NCBI GenBank assembly: GCA_011503125.2
Contig: WWBZ02000016.1
Span: forward strand, 310,001-374,000
Origin: Botryosphaeria dothidea
Taxonomy: Eukaryota; Ascomycota; Dothideomycetes; Botryosphaeriales; Botryosphaeriaceae
Length of the DNA: 64,000 nucleotides
Reading direction: 5' to 3'
Shown: positions 23,421-33,293 of the stretch, piece by piece
How positions within the stretch are numbered: the stretch's first letter is position 1
Layout of the letters: each line of letters opens with the position of its first letter
Notes under the pieces: generated by a model
Told to the model about the DNA's origin: nothing
Seen by the model: the letters and a program-made list of their open reading frames with translations, nothing else
Database searches by the model: none
Program-made: the position numbers and the translations under genes

Positions 23421-23783
23421 TCACGCACCCCCAGCCTCGCCGCTTACACCAGCGCCCCCAGCGCCCTCGCCCACCGCAGCAGTACCCGTTTGGGGCAACG
23501 GGCCGGACGGCGGACCCTTGCTATTGTTGCTGCTCCGGCTACGGTGCCTGGGCACCCTACGGTATGGCGACGGAGAGCCCGAGTCCGAGTCGGAGTTGGG
23601 GTAGTACCGCTCGTCCCACCAGCGGGCGCGGAACACGGTCGGCGGCCACGTTGGACCGTCGTAGCGAGGATTTCCAGCATCGGGCTCGAAGCCGGCGGGG
23701 AGAGGTGGGGTATAAGTAGCAGCGTTGCTTGGGGCGACGCTCTCGGTGGTGAAGATGCCCCAGGGGCCGATGATGGTCGGCAT
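23421..23783 (-). CDS. Small Pro/Ser/Gly-rich hypothetical protein
   Basis: Intronless ORF of 120 aa. I do not recognise it. The first 70 residues have a mixed composition typical of coding sequence (MPTIIGPWGIFTTESVAP; YDGPTWPPTVFRARWWDERY). The rest is low-complexity Ser/Asp/Arg then Gly/Ala. There is no signal peptide or membrane helix. The promoter side has a T-rich tract directly before the ATG. Three alternative frames overlap it, but only this one has a balanced N-terminal composition and a clean ATG context. Confidence 0.5.
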   Translation of the reverse strand: MPTIIGPWGIFTTESVAPSNAATYTPPLPAGFEPDAGNPRYDGPTWPPTVFRARWWDERYYPNSDSDSGSPSPYRRVPRHRSRSSNNSKGPPSGPLPQTGTAAVGEGAGGAGVSGEAGGA

Positions 23784-24398
23784 ATTTTTTTTTTGCGCTG
23801 TGTGGGTGTGGTGTGTATGTGCTTAAGGGGTACTGTGGAAGAGAAAACCTGAGTTCGAGGTTTGTGATGAGGATGTAGGAAGAGTAGAGGAGGTGTGGGT
23901 GTGTTCCGTATATATGTAGGCATAGAAGTCACTGAAAGTCTCTTCCCACTGCGTGGCAGACAAAGGACATCAGTACATCTAAAAACAGGTCGTCAGTTGC
24001 CACGAAAGTCATACATACATACAACACATAGCACTGGGCAGCCAGCTTTTACAGGAGACTTTGAACACCGCAGTGGTTCAGAAATTCCTTCAAAGCGGAG
24101 CGAATACGGCTGACCCATTCTCAATGGGCAATGGTGTTGATACCAGCGGTGTTGTAGTGACATGCCTGCGTAGAGGATGACAAGGGGCTGATCAGACGTC
24201 ATGAATTTCACACAGTACATTTCCTCACGCAGACAAGACCTTTCAAAGAGATGCAGAAGGAAGTCCTCGATCGTTGAAGAACTAGTAATCCATTCTATTA
24301 CATTCTCGCAAGGAGCAAAGACAGCCATATTCCCATAAATACGTCAAGAACATCCCCAACTTACATACAACAACCGCGTACGGATATCAAGGCATCGC
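23784..24398. other. Intergenic, promoter of small gene and 3' region of MET10
   Basis: About 0.6 kb with no supported gene. Short ORFs on both strands overlap one another and lack recognisable motifs. Confidence 0.5.
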
Positions 24399-27300
24399 TT
24401 AGTAAACCTCAAGTACGTACCTGCCCTCCTCCTTGAACTCCTCAATCACCCTCCTGCTATCCACCTTCTTGCCCGCAACCTTGGCCTCAGCCTCGATCGC
24501 CTCCTGCAGCACCTCCGTGACATCGGGAACGGGCCAGGTGGGACCGCACAGGTAGAAGCTGCCCTCCTCGGACAGGTAGGCCTGCTTGATCTGGTCGAGC
24601 GTCTGGCGCATGCGGTCCTGGATGTAGATCTTCTCGGGCTGGTCACGCGAGAAGGCGCGGCCGAGCAGCGTGATAATACCGGCGTCCTGGTAGGCCTCCC
24701 ACTCCTCACCGTACAGGTATTCCTCGCGCTGGTGACGCGAACCCATGTACAGCATGACGGCGCCGATCTCCTCGCCGGCCTGCTTTTGGCGCGCGCGCTC
24801 CTGGACAAAGGCGCGGAAGGGCGCGAGACCCGTACCCAGACCGGCCATGATGATAGGCGCGGTGGTCTTCGGTGGCAGCTTCATGACCGATGGCTTGACA
24901 GACACGGTCACAGGGGCGCCGACGGGGAGGGAGTTGAGGTAGCGGGTGGCCTGGCCGAAGCGGTCGCGGCCCTTGGAGTCGACCCAGCCGACAGTGACGA
25001 TGAGGAGCGAGACCGAGTTGGGGGTGACCTTCTGCGACGAGGCGATCGAGTACTCACGGCGCTTCATCGGGGTGACGATGCGGATGATGTCGTGGAACGA
25101 CGGGTGCGCCGACTTGAACTCCAGAAGGACGTCGGCGAAGGTGATGGTGTCGACCTCAGCGCGGCGCTTGAATTCGGTGGCACCATCGGGAGTGACCAAG
25201 GTGAGCAGGGACTGCTTCTCCTTCTCGTCGGAGGCGAACTCTGCGAGGGCCTCGTAGAAGCGCTTGGGCGGGCGACCGAAAATGTCGACATTCTGGATGA
25301 GTGCCTGGTAGACGGTGCGGTTCTCCAGCACGTCGGGATCCTCACGAGTGGGGACTTCGACAATCTCATCAGGGTTGAGGCCGTACCACTCGATGAACTC
25401 CTGGACCATCTTGGGATCGTTCTCGGCGTGAATACCAAGAGCCTCACCAATGTCGTACTTCACACCAGAGTCACCAAGATCGAACTCGATGTGGAAGATG
25501 TTACGGTCATAGTCGGGAGGAGTGAGGCGGCGACGCTCCTTGACATGGACAATGGCGGTCTTCACGCCGAGGTCGGGACGAAGAGCATTCTTGGTGCCAT
25601 AAGCCTCCTTGAAGGCAAGACCCTTGGCAGCAGTGACCCAGTTCTTGAGGAGAGTCGGCGGCTCGGGATCGATCTTCTGGAAGGAGGCAAAGCTGTTGAC
25701 GTTGATGTCGGTAGGAAGAGAGACGCTCTCAACCTCGGGTTCAATGGTAGCCCACGACTCAGGAACATCAATCTTGCGAAGTGCCTGCTCGACGTCCTTC
25801 GCAATGCTGTCCAGAGAGCCACCGCTCAGAGTAGCGAGCTTCTGGGAGAGGGTGTCAAACTTGTCAGCCTCAGCGACCTTGAGAAAGGCCAATTCAGCCA
25901 GGTAGGTCTCAAGAGCGGCATCCTCTGCAACATTCTCAGAAGCAGTGGTGTCGAGGACAAACAAATTGACCTTCTTGCCAAAGATTCCCTTGCGGGCACC
26001 GACGGGCAGACGCTTCTCAAGATCCTCGTCCTTGATACCAGGGAGCTGGGCGATGAGAGTACCGCCCTCCTTCAAGCTGTTCAGGACATCGAACTCGTTG
26101 AGAAGTTTCTCGTTACCGACCAAGGCGACATCTGCAGCATCCACAGAGTAGGCAGCCTCAAGAGACTTGCTGGCCTTGCGAATATCAGTACGGACAACAC
26201 CACCCTGGACGAGGTTGTCATGACCGGTGCGGACGGTCACGTTGCTGGCAGAATCCTTGGCGAACAGCTGACCCAAGACAATGGGGGCGCCGACAGCGAC
26301 AGACTCATCAACATTCCAGAAGGTGTACTGCTTAGCAGAAGCATCGGCAATGGAGAAACCGGCCTGGGCAGCCTCGGAGCTGAACTTCGAGAAGAGGTTG
26401 ACGAACTTGGTGGGAGTCCAGACATCCTCACGTGCGTATTTGACGTCAGCCACAGAAGCAGAGCTGGCAGCGGAGAAGCTGACAGCAGCGAGGACGTCGC
26501 TGTAGAGAGCAGAGTGGATGCTCTCGTCGGACACAGCAGCGGAATCATGGACTTGTCCGAGAACGGCAATGGTCTGGACAGACTTGGGCAGAGTCTCGAG
26601 GAAGACCTCCTCAACGAAGGGGCGGTAGACGCGAACGTTGATCAGACCAACCTTGACGCCCTTGGCAGCAAGAGAATCGGCAATCTGGGCACCCAGAGAG
26701 GCTTCGATAGTGCCGAAAGCAACAACGACAGTCTCCGGGGCGGCATGACCGTGATACTCGAAGAGCTTGTAGTCGAAGCCAAACTCGTCATTGAAAGCCT
26801 TGAGCAGGCGGACGACCCTTCCTTCATTGTCGGAGTGCTTGCCCTCAACATTGGAGGTGGCCTTGAGAATAGCGTTGTAGTTGTTGATCAAACCAGACTT
26901 GTCCATAGCATCAACGACGCGGGTCGTCTCACGGCCAACGGTAATTCCGTCATAGGTGTGAATGGTAGGGACAACGCTGGCCAGGAGGGTGGCAAAAAGG
27001 GACATGTGCTGGATCTCATAAGCAGAAGCGCTGGAAACAAGACCCAGACCAAGCTCCTCGGCAAGAGTGAAGCTGGTAGAGTAATCAGTGACCAGGCCGG
27101 TAGAGGAGCCAGCAGCGTAGTCAACGGCGGCAATGTGGGCAACCAGAGGATTCGAGACAGAGTAGAGGAGCGAGAGCTGGTCCAGAGCAGGCCTCAGCTG
27201 GCGCAGGGTGGAAGAAGAGGCAACAATGGCCTGAGGAATATGCCTCTTGGACACGTCGAAGTCCTTGGAGAAAATGTAACCCAGAGCAATGTTACCGGCG

Positions 27301-27611
27301 CCAGTGCGGGTATCGAGAGAGAAGACGCCAGTCTTGTATCCAAAGGCATTTGCCTCGCCCTTCGACTGCCATTCCTTCAAGGCGACATCCAGATCGAATG
27401 TGTCGGGCGAGTAGGCGAAGACCTTGTCGGAGAGGGCGAAGGCGACCTGTTGAACGAGGGTCTGGGCGGTCAGGTAGGTAGGGCCGGAGATGGAGGACAG
27501 GGCGACATGGTCGCCGAAGGGCAGGCTCGAGGACTTCTGGGCGAATTGCTTGAGGGCGGTCTTCTGGGCCTCAGCCTGAGGGCCGGCGGATTCGGGAAGC
27601 TGGAGACGCAT
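24399..27611 (-). CDS. met10: Sulfite reductase [NADPH] flavoprotein alpha subunit
   Basis: Passes electrons from NADPH to the sirohaem beta subunit, which reduces sulfite to sulfide in cysteine and methionine synthesis. Single exon, 1070 aa, the usual length for fungal Met10. The N-terminal ~600 residues resemble pyruvate:ferredoxin oxidoreductase-type domains (YLTAQTLVQQVAFALSD; VVVAFGTIEASLGAQIAD). The C-terminal half is a ferredoxin-NADP reductase module: FAD site RREYSIASSQ (about residue 850), NADPH site MAGLGTGLAPFRAF, then LYMGSRHQREEYLYGEEW, ending in an aromatic RYVLEVY. It has no FMN flavodoxin domain, as in yeast Met10. Start is the first ATG. Confidence 0.96.
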   Translation of the reverse strand: MRLQLPESAGPQAEAQKTALKQFAQKSSSLPFGDHVALSSISGPTYLTAQTLVQQVAFALSDKVFAYSPDTFDLDVALKEWQSKGEANAFGYKTGVFSLDTRTGAGNIALGYIFSKDFDVSKRHIPQAIVASSSTLRQLRPALDQLSLLYSVSNPLVAHIAAVDYAAGSSTGLVTDYSTSFTLAEELGLGLVSSASAYEIQHMSLFATLLASVVPTIHTYDGITVGRETTRVVDAMDKSGLINNYNAILKATSNVEGKHSDNEGRVVRLLKAFNDEFGFDYKLFEYHGHAAPETVVVAFGTIEASLGAQIADSLAAKGVKVGLINVRVYRPFVEEVFLETLPKSVQTIAVLGQVHDSAAVSDESIHSALYSDVLAAVSFSAASSASVADVKYAREDVWTPTKFVNLFSKFSSEAAQAGFSIADASAKQYTFWNVDESVAVGAPIVLGQLFAKDSASNVTVRTGHDNLVQGGVVRTDIRKASKSLEAAYSVDAADVALVGNEKLLNEFDVLNSLKEGGTLIAQLPGIKDEDLEKRLPVGARKGIFGKKVNLFVLDTTASENVAEDAALETYLAELAFLKVAEADKFDTLSQKLATLSGGSLDSIAKDVEQALRKIDVPESWATIEPEVESVSLPTDINVNSFASFQKIDPEPPTLLKNWVTAAKGLAFKEAYGTKNALRPDLGVKTAIVHVKERRRLTPPDYDRNIFHIEFDLGDSGVKYDIGEALGIHAENDPKMVQEFIEWYGLNPDEIVEVPTREDPDVLENRTVYQALIQNVDIFGRPPKRFYEALAEFASDEKEKQSLLTLVTPDGATEFKRRAEVDTITFADVLLEFKSAHPSFHDIIRIVTPMKRREYSIASSQKVTPNSVSLLIVTVGWVDSKGRDRFGQATRYLNSLPVGAPVTVSVKPSVMKLPPKTTAPIIMAGLGTGLAPFRAFVQERARQKQAGEEIGAVMLYMGSRHQREEYLYGEEWEAYQDAGIITLLGRAFSRDQPEKIYIQDRMRQTLDQIKQAYLSEEGSFYLCGPTWPVPDVTEVLQEAIEAEAKVAGKKVDSRRVIEEFKEEGRYVLEVY

Positions 27612-29287
27612 GTTGCAGTCTCGCGAGGGGCAGCGCGGCGGCGAAAACAGGAACTTTTGGGTGGTATCTTAAAGAAAGAAAATCAACGGCGCTGTACAGC
27701 AAGGAAAACGGCGCGCCCTGCAACTGCGAAGGTCAGTGGATTCGCAGCGGTCTTCTTTGTGTACGGGCGGGCGCGTAGAGAAGAATGACACGGCGCAGCG
27801 GCGGTTTGGCGGGGAGAAAAAGTAGAATCTAGCCCCGGTATCGCTGAGCAATCATGGCGCGAGCACGGGCGAATGAGGGCGGTCAGCGCATTGCGACGAG
27901 CCATGGCTGGTCAAAAAGTTGGGCGAGTTCCTCGAAAGAATGCCCGAAAGGGAATCGTGTCGATGGCGTGCTCGACACGTCCCCGAAAAAAGATGCCGCC
28001 GCCTCGGGATGACTCGGTCCGACGGACGATTATTCAGCACATGCCTGTGAGAGCAAATGCCGATGATGCCGCCACTCGCTCTCTGCTCCTGCATGATCGC
28101 ACGACGACGCGCACGACCGCCGTTGTCGATATTCTTACCGTCTGTTCACCAGCTGATCTCGCGTGACGAAAAAGTTGTCGAGCCCTGTGCTGAACGACGA
28201 TTGCCAATTCCGGTTACTTGCGTGTCGGCAGCTGCAAGCGGTTCCAGGATCCAAAGTAAGCTCGACATCATGCGGCGCTATGTCGATATTTGTGTTCCTG
28301 CATTTCCGAGGGGCCTTGCCACCTTCCTATGCCTCGGACCCTCTGTGTATTCGAGTCTTACCAATTTCCGTGTAGAAAATGGTCGTGTCGCGCTCCTTGT
28401 AGTCCCCGCTCCGGGTATTTATCTTATCGTCAGCCTTATGATGGGTGTGCTGACTCGAGTGCTGGACCCTGGAAATGGCAAGCCGATATCGGCAAGCCAT
28501 TTCGGGTCTAGCGGGTTCCCTCCCAACTCTTGACCTCTCCTCCGCACTCTCCACTTTCCGCTTTCCACTTTCATCCCGCCCATCCGCGCCTTTCCATGCG
28601 ACCATCTTCTCAATCCCCGTCTGAGCAACTCAACCCAGGCCTTGGCGTTGACCCTGTACGACAGTCGGACGTCACCACCGAAGTGCACTACTTGCAATGG
28701 CCGACGTCATTGTGAACCCGCGCGGAATTCTTCCACATCCCTCAATCCAATCCCGCCCTCAAAGCACGTAGAAAAAGCAAAACTTCCGTTCATTGAAGTG
28801 AGATTCTTGTCCAGCCAAGACATTGGAGGAACATCTCGACTGCACCCGATCAAATGAATCGTACATGTTGTAATGCCAGCTTACTGTTTCAGTATCTCGC
28901 AGCCATGTTTGAGGCCTGTCTTTCTAGTCATGACTCTGGTGACGAACATATCAGGTACGTCGTGCAAGTGCGGGGGCCGCGGGATTCTATCTCAACGCCG
29001 CGGGCAACCTCCGCCCTGCCAGATATCTACGCCCTATCGACCTCCACTCTTGAATCAAGACCACAACAGAATTTGTGCTGCATACGAATGAAACTCGTGG
29101 CGCATTACCGAATATCCGGATGAGGGGTAGTGCCTCTTATCAATTTCAAGATAAAGGTTCTCCAATTCTCATTATGTCTTTCCACTACCTTTTGCAACGT
29201 CTACACCTCATTTCTATTTACTCTCTCTTATTTCACACAGGATCCCGTACAATCCCATTGGCTTGTTGAGTCAATTGAAGAGGAACC
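27612..29287. other. Intergenic between MET10 and amidase
   Basis: About 1.7 kb between divergent genes. An ORF of 158 codons (28057-28533, +) lies here, but its composition changes along its length, other frames overlap it and no motif is seen, so I do not call it. Pyrimidine-rich leader sequence precedes the amidase ATG. Confidence 0.5.
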
Positions 29288-30970
29288 ATGACAAAAAGAC
29301 CTTTTCCTCTCATCCAAACCAAACCGGTACCTGCCGGTGATGCCGCATGGGAAGCCAAGCGCAAAGCTATCCTAGAAGAATTCATCAGCAAAGTTCCCGA
29401 AGAATATTACATCCCTCAGCGTTATGTCGACAATCCGCCGCTGGACGTCAGGGGCATCCCGCGAGAATGCGGTATCCTCACCGCGGAAGAGCTTCACATC
29501 ACGGAGGACTACGATGCCGTCGGGCTGGCCGCCGCCATTGCCGCCCGCAAGTACACCTCCGTCGCCGTAGTCACTGCATTCTGCAAACGTGCCATCATTG
29601 CCGACCAAGTCAGCTGCTGCTTGAGTCAATGGTTCATGGACGAAGCCGTAGCCCGCGCAGCAAGCCTGGACGAGCACCTTGCGCGGACAGGTGAGACAGT
29701 AGGGCCGCTGCACGGCGTGCCCGTCAGCATCAAGGAACACATGGCCATCGCAGGCCACACCTCCTCGTACGGCTACGTCAGCACGACCGAGCACATGGAC
29801 GCCGACGCTCAAATGATCGGCATCCTGCGCTCCCTCGGCGCCGTCTTCTACGTCAAGACCAACCAGCCGCAATCCATCATGCACCTGGAATCCGACTCGC
29901 ACCTCGGCCGCGTCCTCCTCCCACACAACATCAACCTCTCCGCCGGCGGCTCCACCGGCGGCGAGGCCGCCCTCATCGCCCTCCGCGGCTCCGTCCTCGG
30001 CGTCGGCACAGACATCGGCGGCAGCGTGCGCGGCCCCGCAGGCTTCTGCGGCATCTACGGCTTCAAGCCAACATGCTACACGCTCCCGATGGAAGGCTTC
30101 CTCCCGCACGGCTTCGCCGCCGAGCTCAACGTGCTCTGCTCCACCGGCCCGATGTGCACCTCCCTGCGCGACATGGACTTCTTCATGCGGCTCGTCCTCT
30201 CCACGCAGCCACACCTCTCCGACCCGCTCGTCTTCCCCACGCCCTGGACCGGCGCCAAAACACCTCTCCCCGCCCACCGCCCGCTCCAAATCGGCCTCAT
30301 GCTGACCGACGGCGCCATCACGCCGCAACCGCCCGTCACGCGCGCGCTCCGCTGGGCTCAGCAGCGCCTCGCGCCCCTCAGCACCGTCGCCCTCAAGCCC
30401 TACGTCCCCCACCGCGCCGCCCACGCCATGCAGCTCATCCGCCGCATGTACTGGCCGGACGGCGGCGCCGCGGTCAGGCGCGCGCTGCAGGCCGGCGGCG
30501 AGCCCATGCACGCGCTCACGCAGCACGTCCTCGCCGACGCCGAGGCGCCCGCCGAGCTCTCGGCCACGCAGGTCTCGGCCCAGCGCGTCGAGCGCGACGC
30601 CTTCCGCCGCGCCTTCGCGCGCGACTGGCGCGAACAAGACGTCGACGTCGTGCTGTGCCCGGTGTTCGTCGGCCCGGCGTGCGCGCACGACTCCGCGCTC
30701 TACTGGAACTACACGGCGCTGTGGAACTTCGTCGACTATCCGGGCGCGGTGTTCCCGACGCCGGTGGTTGCCGGTAGGAAGGGGGAAGAGAGGTATGGGG
30801 AGGCGGAGGCGGGGGTGCTGAGCGAGGAATGCGCGCATGTGAGGAGATTGTGGGGGGAGACGGATTTTTTGGGCGCGCCGGTAGATTTGCAGCTTGTGGC
30901 GCCGAAGCATTTTGATAATCTGTTGTTTGGGGCGTTGGAGGTGGTGAAGGAGGCGCTGGAGCTGCGATGA
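29288..30970 (+). CDS. Amidase (amidase-signature family)
   Basis: Hydrolyses C-N bonds of carboxamides, releasing ammonia. Intronless, 560 aa, the normal length for fungal acetamidase-like enzymes. The Ser-cisSer-Lys triad is complete: Lys in VPVSIKEHMAI (about residue 150), cis-Ser in NLSAGGSTGGEAAL (about 225), nucleophilic Ser in GTDIGGSVRGPAGF (about 248). YGFKPT follows, as in the family. There is no targeting signal. The start ATG follows a short purine run (GAGGAACC) and precedes the family's N-terminal helix (AAWEAKRKAILEEF). Substrate unknown; aliphatic amides, formamide or indole-acetamide would all fit. The third-position GC content is very high in the second half. Confidence 0.93.
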   Translation: MTKRPFPLIQTKPVPAGDAAWEAKRKAILEEFISKVPEEYYIPQRYVDNPPLDVRGIPRECGILTAEELHITEDYDAVGLAAAIAARKYTSVAVVTAFCKRAIIADQVSCCLSQWFMDEAVARAASLDEHLARTGETVGPLHGVPVSIKEHMAIAGHTSSYGYVSTTEHMDADAQMIGILRSLGAVFYVKTNQPQSIMHLESDSHLGRVLLPHNINLSAGGSTGGEAALIALRGSVLGVGTDIGGSVRGPAGFCGIYGFKPTCYTLPMEGFLPHGFAAELNVLCSTGPMCTSLRDMDFFMRLVLSTQPHLSDPLVFPTPWTGAKTPLPAHRPLQIGLMLTDGAITPQPPVTRALRWAQQRLAPLSTVALKPYVPHRAAHAMQLIRRMYWPDGGAAVRRALQAGGEPMHALTQHVLADAEAPAELSATQVSAQRVERDAFRRAFARDWREQDVDVVLCPVFVGPACAHDSALYWNYTALWNFVDYPGAVFPTPVVAGRKGEERYGEAEAGVLSEECAHVRRLWGETDFLGAPVDLQLVAPKHFDNLLFGALEVVKEALELR

Positions 30971-32181
30971 AGAGAAAGGGAGGGTGTTGTGCAGGGCTGT
31001 TTTTTGGACGAGGGGAGAAGGGTGGAAAGCGGGAATAATGAGAATCGGAGGACGACGGGAGGGTGATCTAATTGGTGATGTGCATTCCTGATACGTGCGC
31101 CCCTGTCTAGCGTGCGTGTGTTCTGTGGGGCAACAGCTTGGTTGCTCTGCTTGTGCCATTCACATTCGACTGTCTTTTGCTGATACAGCGTCTGTGTTTT
31201 GAGGTTCGTTGCTTGGTCCTGACAAGCTAAACCGGAAATTGAGACGTGCTTCTCCAACGAGGCGACCAGACGGCTGGCACACTTCCGTAAACGGTTAGGG
31301 TTTCAGATGCAGCCTAGTCGATTGCGCGTACGGGGTTAGTGGGGAAGCGTTCATGCCTTTGCCTGAAGCAGTAATTGTTTGGAATGGTGGCAGCAAGTGG
31401 CGTGTAGATGTTCGTCGTTCGATATGTGCGGGAAGTGACTGGCTGCCGTGCAATACCTTTGGGGAAAGCAAATATGGGGCCAGCGATTCGCATAATGATG
31501 GAGTCTCGAGATCGCACAGGAGAAACTGTAGGGCTTGCACATGCTGAGTGATTGGAGCGAGTCGATAGGCTGAGGACAACGACGAGATTGGGAGGTGACG
31601 AATGAGGTGCTGATGCAGACGCGTGGTTGATGGCATGCAGAGAATAGCGATGGCTCATCCTGATTCACGTCAGTCCGCTAAGCCGCAATAGGAAAGTGCG
31701 TCCAACATCCCTCTTTGGCGTCACTTCCTGAATCTCAAGATGCGGAGATAAAATAGGCTATGGAAGAGTTCTGTTGTGCGACGCCAGAATCACGATATTG
31801 CTCCGCCCTCGCTCGCATACAACAGCAAAGCTTGAACGTCGCAGCACTCCAGAGTCTTGGGTCGCCTTGGTATGTGCATGCGCTACCACTGTCTCAGCAT
31901 CTGTGACGTCCTCCTGTCTATCATCCCTCCCATCACCACCAACACAAACACGTGCACAGTCTGGGCATTTAAAGCAATCTGCTAATCGTCGACTCCAGAC
32001 TCGGCAGAACGACAACCTTATTATTCATCCATCGCAATTCCATATCCTTTGTAATCCTTTGCCTTTCTCGACCACGCTTCCGGGTTTACATCATTCTATA
32101 ATTGGAATCCGCTCTCTTGCTTCTACATTATATCTCGTCCTCCCTCTTCTCCCCCATCATCAAAGCACAAACCCACCCACC
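30971..32181. other. Intergenic between amidase and SDR genes
   Basis: About 1.2 kb. Three minus-strand frames overlap between 31295 and 31668 without motifs. The last 200 bp are pyrimidine-rich and serve as the SDR leader. No supported gene. Confidence 0.5.
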
Positions 32182-33185
32182 ATGTCCTCCGATCCCCGCG
32201 TCTCCGCCATGGACAACTTCACGCCCACAACCCACAGCTCGCCCGGCCCGACCCTCCAGTCCGCCCTCTCCCTCCGCTCCCCCTACACCGTCTGCATCAT
32301 CGGCGCCTCGCGCGGCATCGGCGCCGGCGTCGCCCTCTCCTACGCCAAAGCCGGCGCGACAACCCTCGTCCTCTCCGCGCGCAACACATCCCAGCTGGTC
32401 GACGTGGCCGCGCAGTGCAGCGCCATCAACCCGTCCTGCGCCGTGCTCACCGCGCCCTGCGACATCGCCAGCCCGACGAGCGTGCGCGCGCTGGCCGCCT
32501 TCATCCGCGCGAAGCTGAAGGACGACGGCCACCTCGACGCCGTCGTCGTCAACTCCGGCTACTCCGGGCACGTCGAGCTGGAGGTGACGCAGGGATCGCC
32601 CACCAGCGACGGCGAGTGGGCGCAGGCGTTCGCCGTCAACGCGCTGGGGACGTACCACGCGGCGCACTACCTGGTGCCGCTGCTGCTCAGCGCGCCGGCG
32701 GGGGCCGGCCGCGCGTTCTTGGTGGTCGGCAGCATCGCGGGATGTATCCGCACGGGGGTGATCGCGAACAGCAAGTGCTGCATCAGTAAGATGGCGCAGG
32801 TGCGGATCGTCGAGCACGTGGCGGAGCAGTTTGGCGCGAGGGGCGTGCTGGCGCTGGCCGTGCATCCGGGCGCGGTCGAGACGGAGATGGCGGCTGAGAC
32901 GGCGCCGGAGGAGTTTAAGAAGTGTGAGTTCTGCCCTTTTCTCTGTCGTCATCGCTACATGTGTTTGCGAGGAGTCATGGCTAATGCAGAATCGATGGAG
33001 CAGATCTCGTGGACGACCCGGAGCTGTGCGGGCATTTCCTCGTGTGGTTGACCAGGGAGCCCGGCAGCTTTAACTGGCTGAACGGGAGATTGGTGAGCGC
33101 GAATTGGGATCCGGATGAGCTGGTGGAGGCGAAGGAGCAGATCATCGAAGGAGATCTGCTGAAGTTTGAGGCGAAGACGGAGTGA
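32182..33185 (+). CDS. Short-chain dehydrogenase/reductase lacking the catalytic Tyr
   Basis: Exons 32182-32921 and 32990-33185 (68-bp intron, GTGTGA donor) give 311 aa. The cofactor motif is CIIGASRGIGAGVALSYAKAG; VLSARN follows the second strand. The active-site Ser is in VVGSIAGC. The Y-x3-K motif reads CCISK, so Tyr is replaced by Cys while the Lys is kept (codons TGC TGC ATC AGT AAG). C-terminal landmarks are normal (HPGAVETEMA; then DDPELCGHFLVWLTRE from exon 2). It may therefore bind NAD(P) without standard SDR chemistry. The upstream frame is open back to 31774, but the ATG at 32182 matches the family start and an ACC-ATG context. Confidence 0.82.
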
Positions 33186-33293
33186 TTTTGGATAGATAGA
33201 TGGACCAGCATGACGTTGACGGCCGAATCTGGAACTAATTGGGTACATGCGGGATCATTTACAACGGCTAGACCTGATAGATTAATCAGATCT

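Noticed and set aside
24732..27788. 1018-codon plus-strand ORF opposite MET10
   Set aside because: It is the antisense of a strongly biased coding sequence; composition is Gly/Asp/Glu/Leu-rich without any domain, while the minus strand encodes an intact Met10.
28057..28533. 158-codon plus-strand ORF between MET10 and the amidase
   Set aside because: Overlapped by equally long frames on both strands, no motif, no intron-supported extension.
29372..31159. 595-codon minus-strand ORF opposite the amidase
   Set aside because: Shadow of high-GC third positions; no motif, and the plus strand has a complete amidase.
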